A stretch of DNA of 64,000 bases from Nageia nagi. Its lineage: Eukaryota > Pinophyta. The notes below the pieces were generated by a model, which saw nothing but the letters and a program-made list of their open reading frames with translations, was not told the DNA's origin and did no database searches. The position numbers were made by a program, and so were the translations under genes. Shown piece by piece: positions 47,696-59,340 of the stretch. The stretch spans positions 102,114,001-102,178,000 of the forward strand of contig JBITNC010000001.1 of NCBI GenBank assembly GCA_050084985.1, given 5' to 3'. The first letter of the stretch is position 1. Each line of letters starts with the position of its first letter.

Positions 47696-48337
47696 TGTAG
47701 TCGCTAAATAATGCAATTAATACAAATGGGGTTGATTAATGCACTATTGCTCTACTTTGTAAATATTGATGTATATATCAGAAATATGGCAATAACATGT
47801 AACAGGAACACAACATTGTTTACTTGGATTCTATATTCATTCTATTAATCAAAAAATGCATAAAGGATAGAGCATAAATTCATGAATAAGCACGTCACTT
47901 ACACCCTAGAATTGGTACACTATCAATTTTGTAAGATGAGTGAAATTATGGATGCAAACAAGAATGTAGCGATGAGCGAATTAGCAAATAATTGAGTTAT
48001 GAACATACCTACAAACTTACAAAATAATAGATGTGCAATATAGATAGAAAAAGCAAGTTGCAATCTTTTAAATGATCTTTAATTGATAATCCTTGTATTA
48101 GCTTGAAATGATTATTAGCCCATGATTCGCTCCTCCCCTATAGGTCATCAAATGATACCTTTATATATGATACAAATTTACATAAGTTTGATATTTTGAC
48201 CCCTTGTATAATCCATAAGGTTAAAATACATGGCCTACACCTCTTTTATACATTTTTAATCCCTTTTTACATAATAGTCTATTAAGGGATTAAAATGATT
48301 TATTAAATACATAAAGGTTCATTTTGATGCATCTACA
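47696..48337 (-). repeat. 3' LTR of the gypsy element
   Basis: 642 bp; minus strand TGTAGATGCATCAAAATG at 48,337 to the CA at 47,696. Clearly similar to 55,792-56,423 over its whole length (e.g. AACAAGAATGTAGCGATGAG against AACAAGAATGTAGTGATGAG). Confidence 0.93.
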
Positions 48338-48352
48338 TTTGCCCCACTTTGG
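48338..48352 (-). promoter_or_regulatory. Polypurine tract of the gypsy element
   Basis: Minus strand CAAAGTGGGGCAAATG immediately before the LTR TGTAGATGC. Confidence 0.75.
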
Positions 48353-49568
48353 ATGTGTGATTGAAGTAATGAAATTACATGTCCAAAGAAGAAGTGTAGC
48401 CAAGTCAGAAGAAAAGTTTTGATCTTTTTATTGATGTTATCTTTTGCTAAGGATGAATGTATGATGTTGAGGGTCCTTACGCTACCTCCCTTTTATCTTG
48501 GGTACACCAGGAAAGATCCTTAAGTGGAGTAGCTAAGGCAAAAGCTACTAAAGAAGTTGTATTTAAAAATAATATTTGGATAATGTGTGTATAACTATAG
48601 AAATCCATATCCAAGGTTGGAGATGGAAGATATGATATGCCTCCTTTATACTATTTCAATCATGAATTTGGCCATTTTGTCATGTATGATATTCAGGAAC
48701 CATTTGCACTTACATCCATGCCTTGAAACAAAGAGGTTATGCTTTGGATTGGTGGAAATGATAATGAGATGTACATCATCAATGGCCCAATAGACTGTGA
48801 GCATGGTGTTGGTGCCCTAGTTTTGACTATAAGTTTCTTCTATTTTGCTAGAGCTATGTACCTATAATGAAATATTAGTCATAAAATAATGATGGATGCA
48901 TAGTAAGTTGTTTCATCCATTAGAGATGATCCAATGTCAACATCTTGCTTATGTTTGCATCATTGGTTTATCTTTTAAGTGAGTGAACTCTCACTAGCCA
49001 TATCGATGGCCATCAATGATCGTACATTTGTATGTCTATGATTTGAAGAAATATGCTTTAGATGGGTTCAAAGTAAAAAACCATGTGGATACACAATCAA
49101 ATGTATCATCCATTAGAGATGATCCAATGTCAACAAATTACTTATAGCTATATCATAGATTTATCTTTTAAGTGAGTGAACTCTCACTAGCCGTATCATT
49201 GGCCATCAATGATCATATGTTTGTATGTCTATGATCTGAAGATAGCGGGTTCAAAGAAAAAACCATGTGGATACACAGTAAAATGTATTGTCCATTAGAG
49301 ATGATCTAATGTCAATAAATTGCTTATGGCTATATTGTTGGTTTATATTTTAAGTGAGTGAACTCTCACTAGCTGTATCATTAGCTACCAACAATCATGT
49401 GTTTTTATGTCCATGATCTGAAGATAATAGATTGTCAAAATTTTCTTTTTTTTTTTACACACCATCAATGTCATGTTGATAATCAAGCACACTATCGGTA
49501 TCATATTTTGTGTGGATCTATACATAAAAAAAAAGGAAATTATGCCCCTACATTTGATATGAATTATT
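48353..49568 (-). other. 3' non-coding region of the gypsy element
   Basis: About 1.2 kb after the integrase. Apart from the tandem array it contains no supported coding sequence. Confidence 0.65.
48890..49430 (-). repeat. Tandem array, three ~182-193 bp units, in the gypsy 3' region
   Basis: CATTAGAGATGATCCAATGTC occurs near 48,919, 49,112 and, altered, 49,293, each followed by AAGTGAGTGAACTCTCACTAG and a CATCAATGATC-type motif. Spacing 193 and 182 bp. The array lies between integrase and the 3' LTR, where Tat/Ogre elements are known to carry variable tandem repeats. Confidence 0.85.
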
Positions 49569-50708
49569 CTACAAGGGTACAAAGTAGTGCTTTTCAAGCA
49601 TCACAATGCTTGAGATTGATGGCATTGAAGGTTTTTGATTCTTCTTTGCCATCCAAAATTGATAACCTATATGCTCGTGATCTTGTTGCATCAACAACAA
49701 CATATGGACCCAATAATTAGGTTCAAATTTTTCTTTAGCCTCCATATTTGTTGTTGTTTTGTTGATATTCGTTTTTAAGACTAGGTATCCTATTTTGAAC
49801 TCCTTATCTTTTATCTTCTTGCCAAATGCTCTCTTAAGTTTGGCATGGTAGACCTTTTTATACTTAATGGCTCTAATTCTTTTTTCATATAACATCTTTA
49901 GTTACTGCAATCTTGATTTTCTTGCACCTTCATCAAAAATATCACCTTCTAAAGAGATCCTAAGAGAAGGAATCTCTAATTCAAATGGGACAATGGCATC
50001 ATATCCATATACCAATGAAAAGGGGGTTGCCTCCATGGCTTTTTAGACACTAGTTCTGTAGGCCCATAATGTATATGGCAATTGCTCATGCCAATCTCTT
50101 TTGTACTTATCCTATGTTTTGGCAAGAATACTCTTAAGTGTCTTGTTTATTTCTTTAGCTTGACCATTACCTTGAATGTAGTAAACTAAAAAAAAGGTTT
50201 GTGTGATATGAAACGTTTTACAAAATGCTTGCATATCCTTTCCCTTGCGATTTGGACCATTATCCATGATCAACCTTTGTGGCACACCAAATCAAGTGAT
50301 GATATATTCCATAAGGAATGCAATAATATTTTATTGTGTCACTAACTTCATGGGGATAGCTTCCACCCACTTGGTAGTATATTTTGTAGCTGTGATAACA
50401 AATTTATGTCCTTGTTTAGAATGAGGATTAATCATGCCAATCAAATCTATGCCCCAAGTAGCAAAGCACCATGGAGAAATAATGGAATTGAGTTATTAAG
50501 TGCACTATTTTTCTAATTTTGCATGCTTTTGGCATGGCACACATACTTTCACATGAGTTTTATAATCTTCTTCCATAGTGAGCCAATAGTACCCTATTCT
50601 CAAGATCTTTGTATAAAGAGATTTAGTATAAAAATGGCCACCACATAATCCATAATGAGCTTGCTCTAAAGTAGTAGCTATCTCATCATGTGTTAAACAT
50701 CTCAACAA
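49569..50708 (-). pseudogene. Gypsy integrase relic
   Basis: H2C2 zinc-binding region at 50,505-50,708 (HYGLCGGHFYTK, then VCVPCQKH). The DDE core follows with GIDLIGMINPHSKQGHKFV near 50,430, IMDNGPNRKGKDMQAFCK near 50,255 and GNGQAKEINKTLKSILAKT near 50,140, so all three acidic residues are still readable. The C-terminal part PFSLVYGYDAIVPFELEIPS (about 50,010) leads into the ORF at 49,569-49,895. Several stops interrupt it. Confidence 0.9.
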
Positions 50709-50753
50709 AGCACCATCAAAGGATATTCTATATAAAATATCACCAATGATAAC

Positions 50754-51360
50754 TCATTTCATAGTAATCCCTCTCAATCTTACTCTATCATTCATTGTAT
50801 AACCAAATGTAACACTTTGGTCTTTTAAGTAGCTATAGATATCAAAATACCAATCTTGAAAAGCATCATCATTGGCAATAATATAGGAAAAAATAGAAAA
50901 AATATGAGTTGTGTAAGATGGAGAAATTAACTTATAGATAGTGAGAATGGTATCCTCATCTTCAAGCTCAATTGGTACCAAAGAAGTTATGCTTGCCATA
51001 GCATTTGCATATTTGTTATTAGTCCTAGGAATGTTCTCAATAGTATACCTATCAAGCCTATCCAACATCTCAATCACAACCACCCTATAAGGCCTTAGCT
51101 TCTCATATTTGGTATCATAAGTACCCTTCACTTGGTTGACAACAAGCTGTGAGTCCCCATAAATTTCTATATTTGCAATTTTTAGTTCTAAAGTTGCCTT
51201 CAATCCCAGTGTCAAAGCTTCATACTCAGCCATATTATTAGTGCATTTGAAATCCAATTTATAGGTAATAGGAATTACTTGATTGGTAAGGGAGAACAAA
51301 ATAATACCTACCCCTACTATATGAATGCATCTAGAACCATCAAAATACAGGGTCCAAACT
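50754..51360 (-). pseudogene. Second RNase H (plant-type, RVT_3) of the gypsy element
   Basis: YFDGSRCIH near 51,340 (first Asp), NNMAEYEALTLGLKATLE near 51,230 (Glu) and IYGDSQLVVNQVKGTYDTKY near 51,155 (Asp) form an RNase H-like active site of the plant/archaeal type. It is open from 51,299 to 50,754, 181 codons, one of the longest open stretches in the window. This extra RNase H next to the classical one is a hallmark of Tat-lineage gypsy elements and may process the polypurine primer. Confidence 0.88.
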
Positions 51361-51461
51361 ATAGGTTCATCCTCTAAAAGATAAATATATTCATCAGGGA
51401 TAGAGATATCTTCAAAGTCATTCCATTGATGCCTTGTTGATAAGTCATTAGGCTACTGGTG

Positions 51462-52842
51462 TCATGGCTCCTCCTCAAAAATGTTAAGAAATTCTTCATG
51501 GATCAGCTCCTTACCTTCTTGAGTAAAATATACTATCAAGTCTACAATGGCATGTCCTTTAATATATTTTTGGTTTACCACATTAATATCAAATTCTTGC
51601 AACAACATTAGCCACTTTGCAAATCTAACATATAAGTGTTGTTTAGCCACAAGATATTTTAAAGGATCAACAAAACTAACAACATATGTGGTCAAATATA
51701 ACAAATAATGCCTTAATTTTTTAATGGTAAATATCATAGCAAAGCAAATCTTCTCCATAGAAGTGTACCTTGTCTCGTAATCAATCAATTTCTTACTTAG
51801 ATAATAGATAACCCTTTCTTTTTTATATTTTAGTTTTTTGACATAGCATGGTTCCTATGGCATACAAGGAGGTTGAAATATATAAGTAAGCAAGTTGGAA
51901 AAAATTCATGGGAACAAGGATAGGGGGGTTAAGAAAATATTGCTTGATATCTTCAAATGCTTTTTGGCAATTCACATCCCATGCAAACTTAACATCCTTC
52001 TTAAGTAAGTGAGTGAATGGTCTACACTGGTCCCCTAGTTATGAGATGAACATCCTAATTGAATTTATCTTTCCTTGAAGACTTATAAGTTGTTTCAAGT
52101 TTCTATGGGGAGGCATGTCGATAATGGCTTTTACTTTCTTAGGATCTAGTTCAATTCCTCTATTTGAGACCATTAACCTTAATAATTTTTTGGAAGTAAC
52201 TCTAAATGCACATTTTGAAGGTTTAAGTCTTAAGTTGTAACTTTGGAAAATGTTGAATACCTCTTCAAAGACTTGGAAATGGTCTTGACCTTGCTTTGAT
52301 TTGACAAGAATATGATCAACATAAACCTCCACTATTTTATGAACATGCTTATGGAACATACTGACCATGGCTCTTTGATATGTAGCACCTAGATTTTTTA
52401 GTCCAAAAGGCATAACCTTCCAAAAAAAATTGCCTCAAGGAGTTGTGAAAGCAATTTTATGTTGGTCAATAGGATTAATTAAGATTTGATTGTAACTAGA
52501 AAAATCATCCATAAATGATAACATATCATGACCAGCTATCCTATCAATAGTCATATCAATATTAGGCAACAAAAAATCATTCTTAGGACAAGCGTTGTTA
52601 ATATCATGAAAATCGGTACATACTTGTATTTCACCAGTTGGTTTAGTAATAGGAACAATGTTATAAAACCACTCAGAATAATCAATAGGCTCTATGAATC
52701 CTACTTGCAAGTATTTTTCAATCTCTTTTTTGACTAACAAGGCTTTAAAAGGATGCAATTTTCTAGGATTTTGCTTAATTATTTTGGCATTTGCTTTTAA
52801 TGGCAAATTATGCATAACAAATGAAGGATATAATCCAAGCAT
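51462..52842 (-). pseudogene. Gypsy reverse transcriptase and RNase H
   Basis: RT begins in 52,435-52,842 (KEIEKYLQVGFIEPIDYSEW, TDFHDINNACPKNDFLLPNI, FMDDFSSYNQI) and continues after one stop in the same frame at 52,039-52,413 (MPFGLKNLGATYQRAM). The catalytic motif is YVDH at 52,312-52,323 instead of YVDD. After a frameshift the RNase H reads in 51,462-51,788 (YTSMEKICFAMIFTIKKLRHYLL). Consensus gypsy RT order is preserved, but the motif change and the breaks make it inactive. Confidence 0.92.
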
Positions 52843-53948
52843 ATCATCATAAGACTAAGAAATGTTTTTGAAATGTGTGATGAATTTAGATTTGTACCTT
52901 TCTTGCTCGAAAGAGGCTAGGGCTTCTCTAATTTGAAGCAATCTCTCCTTATCTGTAGTGTCGATGTTAATGTTTAGCAAGTCTTCTTATAGGAAGGTGA
53001 GATCCTTCTTTGTTGGTAATAATGATGGCAAATCCTCCATAGTAAGATTAGAAGTATCAACTTCTTTTAAGAGATGAATCTATAACACATCATGAAAATT
53101 GACCTCTTGGCCAAAGTAAACATATTCATGAAGTAGATAAGAGGCATGACATTTTTCGTTAGACTTGGGCAATTTTGAATGTGCTCCCAAGTATTCAAGC
53201 AAATCATCATCAGTACTAAAATAATTAAAGGAAAGAGGAAAGCTATGATCAATCCACATATCTTCATCAAATTCATGAAATAATTCTATCACATTAGATG
53301 TTTTAATAAACTGTATGGGACCCCATTTTTGTTTGACTTGTCCATCACTACTTAGACCTATCTTAGTAAGTTGTGTTTTTGGAAAAATAGAAAAAATAGA
53401 TACACCTTGCTTAATTGTACCTAAACCTCCTCCCCTATACTTGCAATTGTTAACCATATATTTTTGAACAAAAGTAGAAGGAAAGGTTTTACCTAATTCA
53501 AAAGATGTAGGTACATCATCTTCAAAAGTTTGGTTCATCATTTTAGACAAAACAAAGCTAGAAGGATCATTGACATCATCATTTGTATGATGTTGGTTCC
53601 CTATATGTAAAATAGCATCACCTTAATAGTCTGAACAAACCAATATTTGAAGCCATTCCAAGTCTTTAACAAATGTAAATAAGTTTATATCATCTATTTT
53701 ATAAGTGCCCATACTTATTTCTATGATTTTTATCTATTTATCTATATTTGCCCTTAGTGTGGGATCATCTACGGGTCCTATTTTGAAAAGTGGTATAACT
53801 AAGGCCATATCCTAAAAGTTAGCAACATTGCACAGTGCATAGGGCTCAAGATCAGCTAAGATTGTATGTACTTCTCCTTGGAATTCAAATTTCAACCTAC
53901 CATGTAATGTAGAAGGAATAGCTTCCATATCATGGATCCAAGGTCTTC

Positions 53949-54284
53949 CTAAAAGCATGTTATAAGAAACTTGGCATGAACTATATAAAACTTGGCCAAA
54001 ATAGTTCTAACTCTTGTGGTAATCATGATGGTAGCTATGCCTAGTGGTTTCTTAGAAGAACTATCATAGGCTCTAATTTTGAAAGTAGCTTCTTCTAATG
54101 GGGGGATAGTTACACCTTTTTTGTATAATTGAGTCAAAAAATGGGTAGAACATAGATTCATATCTAAACCATTATCTACCATGGTCCTTTTGACTTCCCA
54201 TTCATCTACAATATGGGTGATATATAAAGGGGCACACTCATCTAGTAGTTGTTGGTTAAGTATTTCAGACTTATGAAAGTACAT
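53949..54284 (-). pseudogene. Gypsy aspartic protease region
   Basis: THIVDEWEVKRTMVDNGLDM contains the active-site region with DNG in place of DSG/DTG, followed by NLCSTHFLTQL as in Tat-type proteases. One open stretch of 111 codons. 52,843-53,948 downstream is the linker to RT, including an acidic ORF at 53,080-53,550. Confidence 0.75.
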
Positions 54285-54353
54285 AGTATCACTTTCTTTA
54301 ATAGTTTGGAACTTCTCAAAAAATGTAGCTGCTAAAATGTTAGTAGGAATAAT

Positions 54354-55660
54354 TTAATTATTAAATAAAGTATATAAAACATCTCTGTGAGCTTGAGAAG
54401 TAGAAATGAAATCATACAAGCTAATCTTGGTTGGTGTATTTTTCAATTGATTAATCATACTATAAACTTTAGGATCAGGTGGGATACTTACTTTCTTAGT
54501 GGTAACTAGATTTGAAACATTGCACGAACATCCTCTTTGCAAGTTAGCATACACCTCTTTGACAACTATGACCACATTGATGACATCTCCTTGTTTAGCA
54601 AGATGTTCATCAATCTTGTACCTTCTTTGTTCTATGAGGGCTATGATAGCTACTTCCAATGTTTTGCAAAAGTTTGTAGCATACCCTTTTCATTGATGAT
54701 AAGTGCAATATGCCTCAAATTTCCCCAAAGGGATATCATCATCAACTTTTTCAATTGGGTGTAGGAGGCCTTTCTTCATTAAGTCCTTAAAAACAATTCT
54801 TGGTGGAACTAGAAATGTGTAGTTGGTCTCTTTTGAAGAAGTAGATCTTTGTACCATTGGAGGAGTCTTGGGTTTATTTGCCATATTAACTAGTTTCCCT
54901 TCTTTCTTGGCTTATGATTTCCTATTATCTTTGAAAAAATTGTTAGATGTATATTTAAGCTCTCCTATAGATAATAAAACTTTCTTTTTTTGTACTAGTT
55001 GTTGAACTAGAGTACTAAAACCAACATCCTTAGCACTAGGAGCATGCAATTGAAGTAGAGGAATAATAGATTCATCAAATATATCATAAATGTTAGATTC
55101 ATCTAGTTTAACTTGAGTAGTTAACCATACCTTTTTAAAGTGTAAGACATAGTTTTCTATGGTTTCATTGCTTTCTTGATGAAGTGCACATAATTTTGAT
55201 ATATTACCTTATTCTTTAATATTATGATTGTATTGACCTATAAATATTCAAACTAAAGTTTTGAAGGAATCAATAGATTTATAGGTAAAGAGTAGAACCA
55301 TTAAGTAGCATCACCTTTCACACTCCTTGGGAATAATTTAGCCATTAACCTCTCATCCAAACCTAGTTTCAACAAGCACTCCTCCTAAAAGCTAATGAGA
55401 TGCTACTTGGGATCCTATTCATTGCTAAACATATCAAACTCGAGGGTCTTGTGATTGGATGGTAGGGGAAAATTATGGATGTCATCCATCAAGGGTGACA
55501 CAAAAATTTGATCATATTCATTAGAATTGAATGGTATGGTATGAGATGAATCTCTTGGATTAGTCGAGCTGGAACCTGGATTGTTATTTGTAGCAATCTC
55601 CCTTCACAATTCTAGAATATTTATGTTTAGATACTGAAGCATGGTTATGGGTTGATCCAT
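54354..55660 (-). pseudogene. Gypsy gag
   Basis: ATG at 55,660 (MDQPITMLQYLNINILEL) with a stop after 18 codons. The retrotransposon Gag core follows (LLKLGLDERLMAKLFPRSVK, GDAT, stop, WFYSLP near 55,290-55,370). It continues to 54,690-54,884 and 54,354-54,659. A zinc-knuckle-like CTYHQ...KGYATNFC lies near 54,680, interrupted by a stop. Frameshifts near 55,250 and 54,900 require changes of frame. Confidence 0.82.
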
Positions 55661-55791
55661 ATTAATGCTACTAGCATCTTAAAGATATAAATATATGATG
55701 TTAGCAACCTAATCCTAATAATAAGGGTTAGCATGATCTTGCATCTAGGATAAGATACATCGAGCAGTCAAGTTCATCAAATGTAGTGGCT
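55661..55791 (-). other. Gypsy 5' leader
   Basis: 131 bp between LTR and gag start. The sequence after the LTR (minus strand TTTGATGAACTTGACTGC) should hold the primer site, but I could not assign a tRNA. Confidence 0.55.
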
Positions 55792-56423
55792 AAATAATGA
55801 AATTAATACAAATGGGGTTGATTAATGCACTATCACTCTACTTTGTAAATATTAAAACATATATTAGAAATATGGTAATAACATGTAACAAGAATACAAC
55901 ATTGTTTACTTAGATTCTATATTCATTCTTTTAATCAAAAAATGCACAAAGGATAAAGCATACATTCATGGAAAAGCACACCGTTAGTGCCCTAGAATTG
56001 GTATGCCACCAATACTATAATATGAGTGAAATTATAGATGCAAACAAGAATGTAGTGATGAGAAAATTAGTGAATAATTGAGTTATGAACATACATGTGA
56101 ACTTACAAAATAATAGATGCACAATATAGATAAACAAAGCAAGTTGCAATCCTTTAAATGATCTTCAATTGATAATCCTTGTATTAGCTTGAAATGATTA
56201 TTAGCCCATGATTTGCTTCTCTCCTATAGGTCATCAAATGATGCCTTTATATATGATACAAGTTTATATGACTTTGATATTTTGACCCCTTGTACAATCC
56301 ATAAGGGTCAAATACATGGCCTACACCTCTTTTATACATTTTTAATCCTTTTTTATATAATAGTATATTAAGGGATTAAAATGATTTATTAAATGCATAA
56401 AGGTTCATTTTGATGCATCTACA
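55792..56423 (-). repeat. 5' LTR of the gypsy element
   Basis: 632 bp; minus strand TGTAGATGCATCAAAATG at 56,423 to the CA at 55,792. Confidence 0.93.
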
Positions 56424-57010
56424 AGAAAATTCAATAACATTTTGGATTTTGATTTTAAAAATAAATTTTAAATGGTACACAAATAAGCCTAGAATAAGAA
56501 ACTTTTAGTAGTGTCAAAGAAACCTCTAAAATAAGATTCAATATCACATTTAAATTATAAGGAGCATGTATATTTCTCAATCAAGAAACTATCTCACAAT
56601 GCTCATGAGTGTTAATGGCAAAAGAAGTTGAATACACTCTATGCTTGGCTATGGTTATTATTGCCCAACCCTAATCCCAAGGTAGTACCTCTTTCAATTA
56701 TAATAGATTTTTAATTTCATCCTTCCAATTTCCAAATTCAGCAATTGTTCAAAATTTGTATACAAATAAATATAAAATGGAATAGTTTGTTATTGACCTT
56801 GGTGTAAAATTGACATGAGCAAAGGAAACTAAGCATCTGAAACATAATGGATAAACCTCAAAAGTACATTGTTAAAATACAAAAGGAAATAGTGAAGCTA
56901 AATAGAGAACATGATAAACTATTATCTATCAAAAGAGTTTCCTCTGAAAAAATTATGGTCACCTCTAAATCCATGCATTTATATTTATATTCAAATTACA
57001 TACATTTTGT
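56424..57010. other. Intergenic DNA right of the gypsy element
   Basis: Begins with the AGAAA target duplication. A 75-codon ORF (56,847-57,074) opens MDKPQKYIVKIQKEIVKLN, Lys-rich, without a recognised family. Confidence 0.5.
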
Positions 57011-57016
57011 AGCATC

Positions 57017-57184
57017 CTACCACCATTTGGAGGCACTCTACCTCCACCCAAAGGAACTCTATCATCAAACATAGGTAAAGTGCCATCAAGATGAGGCAAA
57101 GTTCCACTAAACAAAGGTAGAGGGTTGTCAGGTGGAGGCATATTATCATCGAGTGGAGGTAGAATGCCTTTGTATAATGGTATA
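57017..57184 (+). repeat. 21-bp minisatellite, eight units, coding-phase heptapeptide
   Basis: Eight consecutive 21-bp units read in one frame as seven-residue repeats: LPPFGGT, LPPPKGT, LSSNIGK, VPSR*GK, VPLNKGR, GLSGGGI, LSSSGGR, MPLYNGI. The sixth residue is Gly in all eight; position one is hydrophobic or Gly, position two Pro, Ser or Leu. One TGA stop is inside unit four. No start codon or family assigned. Confidence 0.8.
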
Positions 57185-57589
57185 ATAAGGCAAATACAAC
57201 TAGAAATCTCATGAAATAGAATTAGAAAGAGAATAAGATCTCACATAATACATGTAACTATCCTTAGATCCTATGGTGATACACTCTCTCTAATCATTTT
57301 CTTCTAGTCACATCCACTAGAAAATAGTAATGGATGTTTAAAATACTATCTAAATTGAATTTGGAATATAGTATTTATATTAGGCAATTTCTTAAAAAAA
57401 ATAATTTATAATTTTTTGACAAAGTCAGCCACTTAATATTTCTAAGTGTCAAGAAAAAATTTTAAAATATGGATTTGGGTTAGTGACTCGAGGTAAAAAA
57501 ATTTAGAAAATTTTGATGACATGGGCCTTTTTTTAGCTTTCACAAACATCCATTTTTAATATATGGGATGTTGAAAATTCACTTATTAG

Positions 57590-58710
57590 CAAATATTTGT
57601 GGCTAAAATGAACCCTAATTTCATCCTTGTCTTTCCTATTATCCTGTTACATTTTTGTAACCTGATTATACTTCTTTCGAGCTCTTTTCCTCTATTACAT
57701 TTCTCTAGATTTCTCATTCATCACTCCTTCCACACCCATAGCTTCATCCTCTAAAATAAACTCAATATTATTAGCTACGATAGTTGTGATTCTATAATAG
57801 AAGTTTCTATTTACTAAGCTCTTTAATTAACTAGTTATTTATGTTGTGAATGTAGAGGGTTTCTATTATAACTACATTCCTTCTTCTTATCATTCTGATA
57901 TTGGATAGTTTTCCATCCTTGTTCATATTTCTTATTCTCCTTTTTATGGATATTATTTCACATAATGATCAAATTACTTATAAATCTACATCTGATTGAT
58001 AAGTTTTCTTAAATAATATCTTGTTCCCATGTACCACCATATTCTTCCTCAATAAGCATTTTTCTCTTGATTTCCTTAGTAATATCAATATTCACACAAA
58101 ATCTTGCTTCTTTCATTCTTATCACTTTCTTAATAAAAATAAGCGAATCAATTCCTTTAGCAATGATAGTAAGGATAATAGAATTTCATTATTCCATTGG
58201 GATATTTGAGAGTGAAACTTAGGTGGGGATTATGTCAAAAGTTTACTTATCCATATGAAATCATTTATACCATTATTTTAAAACCAAAACCTTCCTTCCA
58301 AGGAACTAAGTTCTTTAGTCCATAACTTTTTGCATATCTTCCTTACATTCAAATTTGAAAATTAAAAACTCCCTTGGAAGAGCCACTAGATCCACCTTAT
58401 CTCTTATGTACCATCTCTCAATCATCCATCTTCTAATCATATCCAAACTAAGTCTTATTACCATAAATCTCCCAACCAAAGTAAAATTTTATCGATCTTT
58501 TTCTTGAGCAATGATAGTCTTAGGGACTTTGACTCAAATTTTATTTTTAGTTATAGTAGGCTCCATCTTAATCTCTATTTCCTCTATAATATTTAGTTGT
58601 TCTCAAGTAATAAAATTCATCCATTCCTTCACTGATTTAGGGCTTGGCCTCTTCCTAGCATTGTTCATTATGTTACTGACATCATTCAGTTGCATTTTGG
58701 TTAGATTACA
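57590..58710 (-). pseudogene. Second LINE ORF1 relic (DUF4283-like)
   Basis: Read on the minus strand with many stops: FGWEIYGNKT near 58,470, KMDD then EMVHKR near 58,420, GVFNFQI near 58,350, NLVPWKEGFGFKI near 58,290-58,320, YPNGIMKFYY near 58,195. Gly-Trp-Lys spacing parallels DUF4283 of LINE ORF1 (PWKEG, then LPxxFW, then IGN). Similar pyrimidine-rich flanks occur in 57,600-57,990 and in 45,860-46,080 below the other ORF1. More decayed than the copy at 46,220. Confidence 0.5.
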
Positions 58711-58720
58711 AGTTCATTAA

Positions 58721-59340
58721 ACTATAATCTACTTTGAAATAACAAGCTTATACTTCTATTATAGCTCACCCACACTTTTTTTGTAGTTCACCTACCCTAA
58801 AAAAATTGCATCAGGAAAATTTACTAAGAAATCATTAACTCAATATCATTTTGCATATGTATGTAATTACTTTTTTACTTAAAATAAAATAAAATGATGA
58901 GTATATATTGTATGACATAATTACAATATATAATACAAGATGTAAAAAGATAAATCTTTTAATATCCTTTTAAACCCACTAATTTGTAGGATCTATCAAA
59001 TATTATCCATAAATATCGATAAAGTATTTGAATGATTATTTCTTATTGGACAATTATTAAAGCTTATTACATAGGAAAAATGAATAATTAAAAAAATAAT
59101 AATGACCTAAATGAGAAAATATATTATAAAAATATTGAATAGATTTAATAATAATGAAATCATTGTTAAATATGGATTTTGTATTAATATCCATTAGTGA
59201 CCAAAAGAGGTCAATGGGACTGTAAGATAGACTTCTACAAAAGTAATGGAAGTGCATAATACAGCTCTAGAGAAAATATGGAAAATAACAAATACGTATA
59301 ACAAATGATATATAAAATCTATAAATCAAGAATTACTCTC
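58721..59340. other. Intergenic DNA
   Basis: AT-rich, no gene recognised. Confidence 0.5.

Larger units (their letters stand above)
47696..56423 (-). mobile_element. Ty3/gypsy Tat-type element, minus strand, complete
   Basis: 8.7 kb with two LTRs of about 640 bp, gag, protease, RT, RNase H, a second (plant-type) RNase H and integrase in gypsy order, followed by a 1.2-kb 3' region with a tandem array and a polypurine tract. The dual RNase H identifies the Tat/Ogre group of plant gypsy elements. In-frame stops and frameshifts occur in all domains. RT has YVDH in place of YVDD. Confidence 0.93.

Noticed and set aside
53080-53550. 156-codon minus ORF as a separate host gene
   Set aside because: It lies between protease and RT of the gypsy element and fits the acidic linker of its polyprotein.
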